The position numbers and the translations under genes were made by a program. Positions 63,198 to 64,000 of a stretch of 64,000 nucleotides of DNA are shown piece after piece. The stretch comes from Whitmania pigra (Eukaryota; Annelida; Clitellata; Hirudinida; Haemopidae), in contig JAJTWR010000479.1 in NCBI GenBank assembly GCA_021613335.1, forward strand, positions 434,001-498,000, in the 5' to 3' direction. A model generated the notes under the pieces. It saw nothing but the letters and a program-made list of their open reading frames with translations. It was not told where the DNA came from and ran no database searches. Each line of letters starts with the position of its first letter. Position 1 is the first letter of the stretch.

Positions 63198-64000
63198 ATG
63201 ACAGAACAAGGTAAGGCCATCGGTATTTTCGATTCGGGTTTTGGAGGTTTAACGGTTTTTAAATCCATAATAGCCAAATTACCACAATATGACTATGTGT
63301 ATTTGGGCGATAATGCCCGCTGTCCGTATGGCGACCTTGGTTTCGAAACCGTTTACCGGTACACTTGGCAGGCAGTACGCTGGTTGTTTGGCAGCGGATG
63401 TAGATTGGTAATTTTGGCCTGTAACACGGCGTCGGCAAGGGCGTTAAAAAATATACAGCAGTTAAATTTGTTAAAAAACTATTCGCATCATCGTGTTTTA
63501 GGAGTTATAAGACCCACAGCCGAAATTATTGGCAATTATACCCAAACCAAACATGTTGGAGTGTTAGGCACTCATGGCGCTATCAAATCAAATTCGTACA
63601 AAATAGAAATCAATAAATTTTATCCTGACATAAAGGTTCATCAACAAAGCTGCCCACTTTTTGTACCTATGATAGAACAAGGCAAACATGAGAGCAACGA
63701 TATAGATTTTTTAATAGACCGCTATCTTAGCAAATTAAAAAAACAATCGGCCGAAATAGACTGCATTTTGCTGGCATGCACTCATTATCCCTTGCTTATT
63801 CCTAAATTTTTAAAACAGCTTAATCCAAAAATAAAGTTGTTGAGTCAGGGAAAAATTGTGGCTGACAGCCTGGCCAATTATCTTGAACGGCATCAGGAAA
63901 TAAGCTGTAATTTGAAACAAACTCAAAGAAAAAATTATTTTACCACCGGCAATCCGGCTGTTTTTGATCGACAAGGCTCAATGTTTTTAGGAAGCGAGAT
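63198..64000 (+). CDS. murI: glutamate racemase (3' truncated by window)
   Basis: 267 codons visible, open to the window end. Makes D-glutamate for peptidoglycan. IFDSGFGGLTV (Asp12, Ser13), LGDNARCPYG, first catalytic Cys75 in ACNTAS, GVLGTHGAIKS and second catalytic Cys194 in ACTHYP. The start ATG directly follows the T-tract of a terminator, so its own promoter position is unclear. It ends the envelope gene run. Confidence 0.93.
   Translation, partial: MTEQGKAIGIFDSGFGGLTVFKSIIAKLPQYDYVYLGDNARCPYGDLGFETVYRYTWQAVRWLFGSGCRLVILACNTASARALKNIQQLNLLKNYSHHRVLGVIRPTAEIIGNYTQTKHVGVLGTHGAIKSNSYKIEINKFYPDIKVHQQSCPLFVPMIEQGKHESNDIDFLIDRYLSKLKKQSAEIDCILLACTHYPLLIPKFLKQLNPKIKLLSQGKIVADSLANYLERHQEISCNLKQTQRKNYFTTGNPAVFDRQGSMFLGSE

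Overview
This window looks like chromosomal DNA of a member of the Bacteroidota, probably a relative of the Sphingobacteriia/Chitinophagia. The evidence is: gliding genes (gldA, gldF, gldG, gldC); type IX secretion (T9SS) components and cargo domains (porT/sprT, PorP/SprF, a PorE-like OmpA protein, type A and CHU_C-type C-terminal domains); the lipoprotein BamA homologue TamL; AT-rich DNA; no clear Shine-Dalgarno sequences; and many TAnnTTTG -7 promoter elements. I see no phage, no complete insertion sequence, no CRISPR array and no rRNA. One tRNA gene, tRNA-Cys, is present.

Layout. 1-3.4 kb: 3' end of gldA, a frameshifted small secreted-protein gene, then gldF-gldG. 3.4-8 kb: dnaN, a DedA-family protein, an S1/P1-like nuclease/phospholipase (minus) and an M20 dipeptidase. 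8-10.2 kb: a tandem array of three paralogous lipoproteins. 10.9-13.3 kb: a DUF3810 membrane metallopeptidase-like protein and pyrC (minus). 13.4-15.9 kb: DEAD-box helicase, small membrane protein, gldC and a decayed membrane-protein gene. 15.9-29.7 kb: dipeptide epimerase, YyaL-like protein, ABC-F ATPase, a small basic protein with tRNA-Cys, a SpoU methyltransferase divergent from tamL, a patatin/outer-membrane-barrel protein, a class IV aminotransferase and rluD. 29.8-42.8 kb: PLP desulfhydrase/deaminase, lysine 6-transaminase, DUF58 protein, an aminotransferase/two-component operon, an APC permease, Kup, a tiny T9SS cargo protein, an FAH-family protein and Bcp.

42.8-48.4 kb (minus) is the most distinctive locus. 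One strong promoter appears to drive a secreted collagen-like Gly-X-Y protein, a CHU_C-domain surface protein, a PorP/SprF protein and a PorE-like OmpA/PD40 protein. I infer a dedicated surface-fibre secretion and anchoring unit.

48.8-64 kb: split transketolase, engB-ubiA (minus), menG(ubiE)-porT, SDR, YqeY, alpha/beta hydrolase, and a dense envelope/cofactor run CBS-nadK-DUF6089-uppS-bamA-skp-skp, ending in a partial murI.

Two themes recur. First, several -7 elements lie only 3-5 nt before the start codon, which predicts leaderless mRNAs. Second, many intergenic spacers hold eroded, frameshifted coding fragments, which suggests recent gene loss around an intact core. Functional calls rest on motif recognition by eye; no database search was run.
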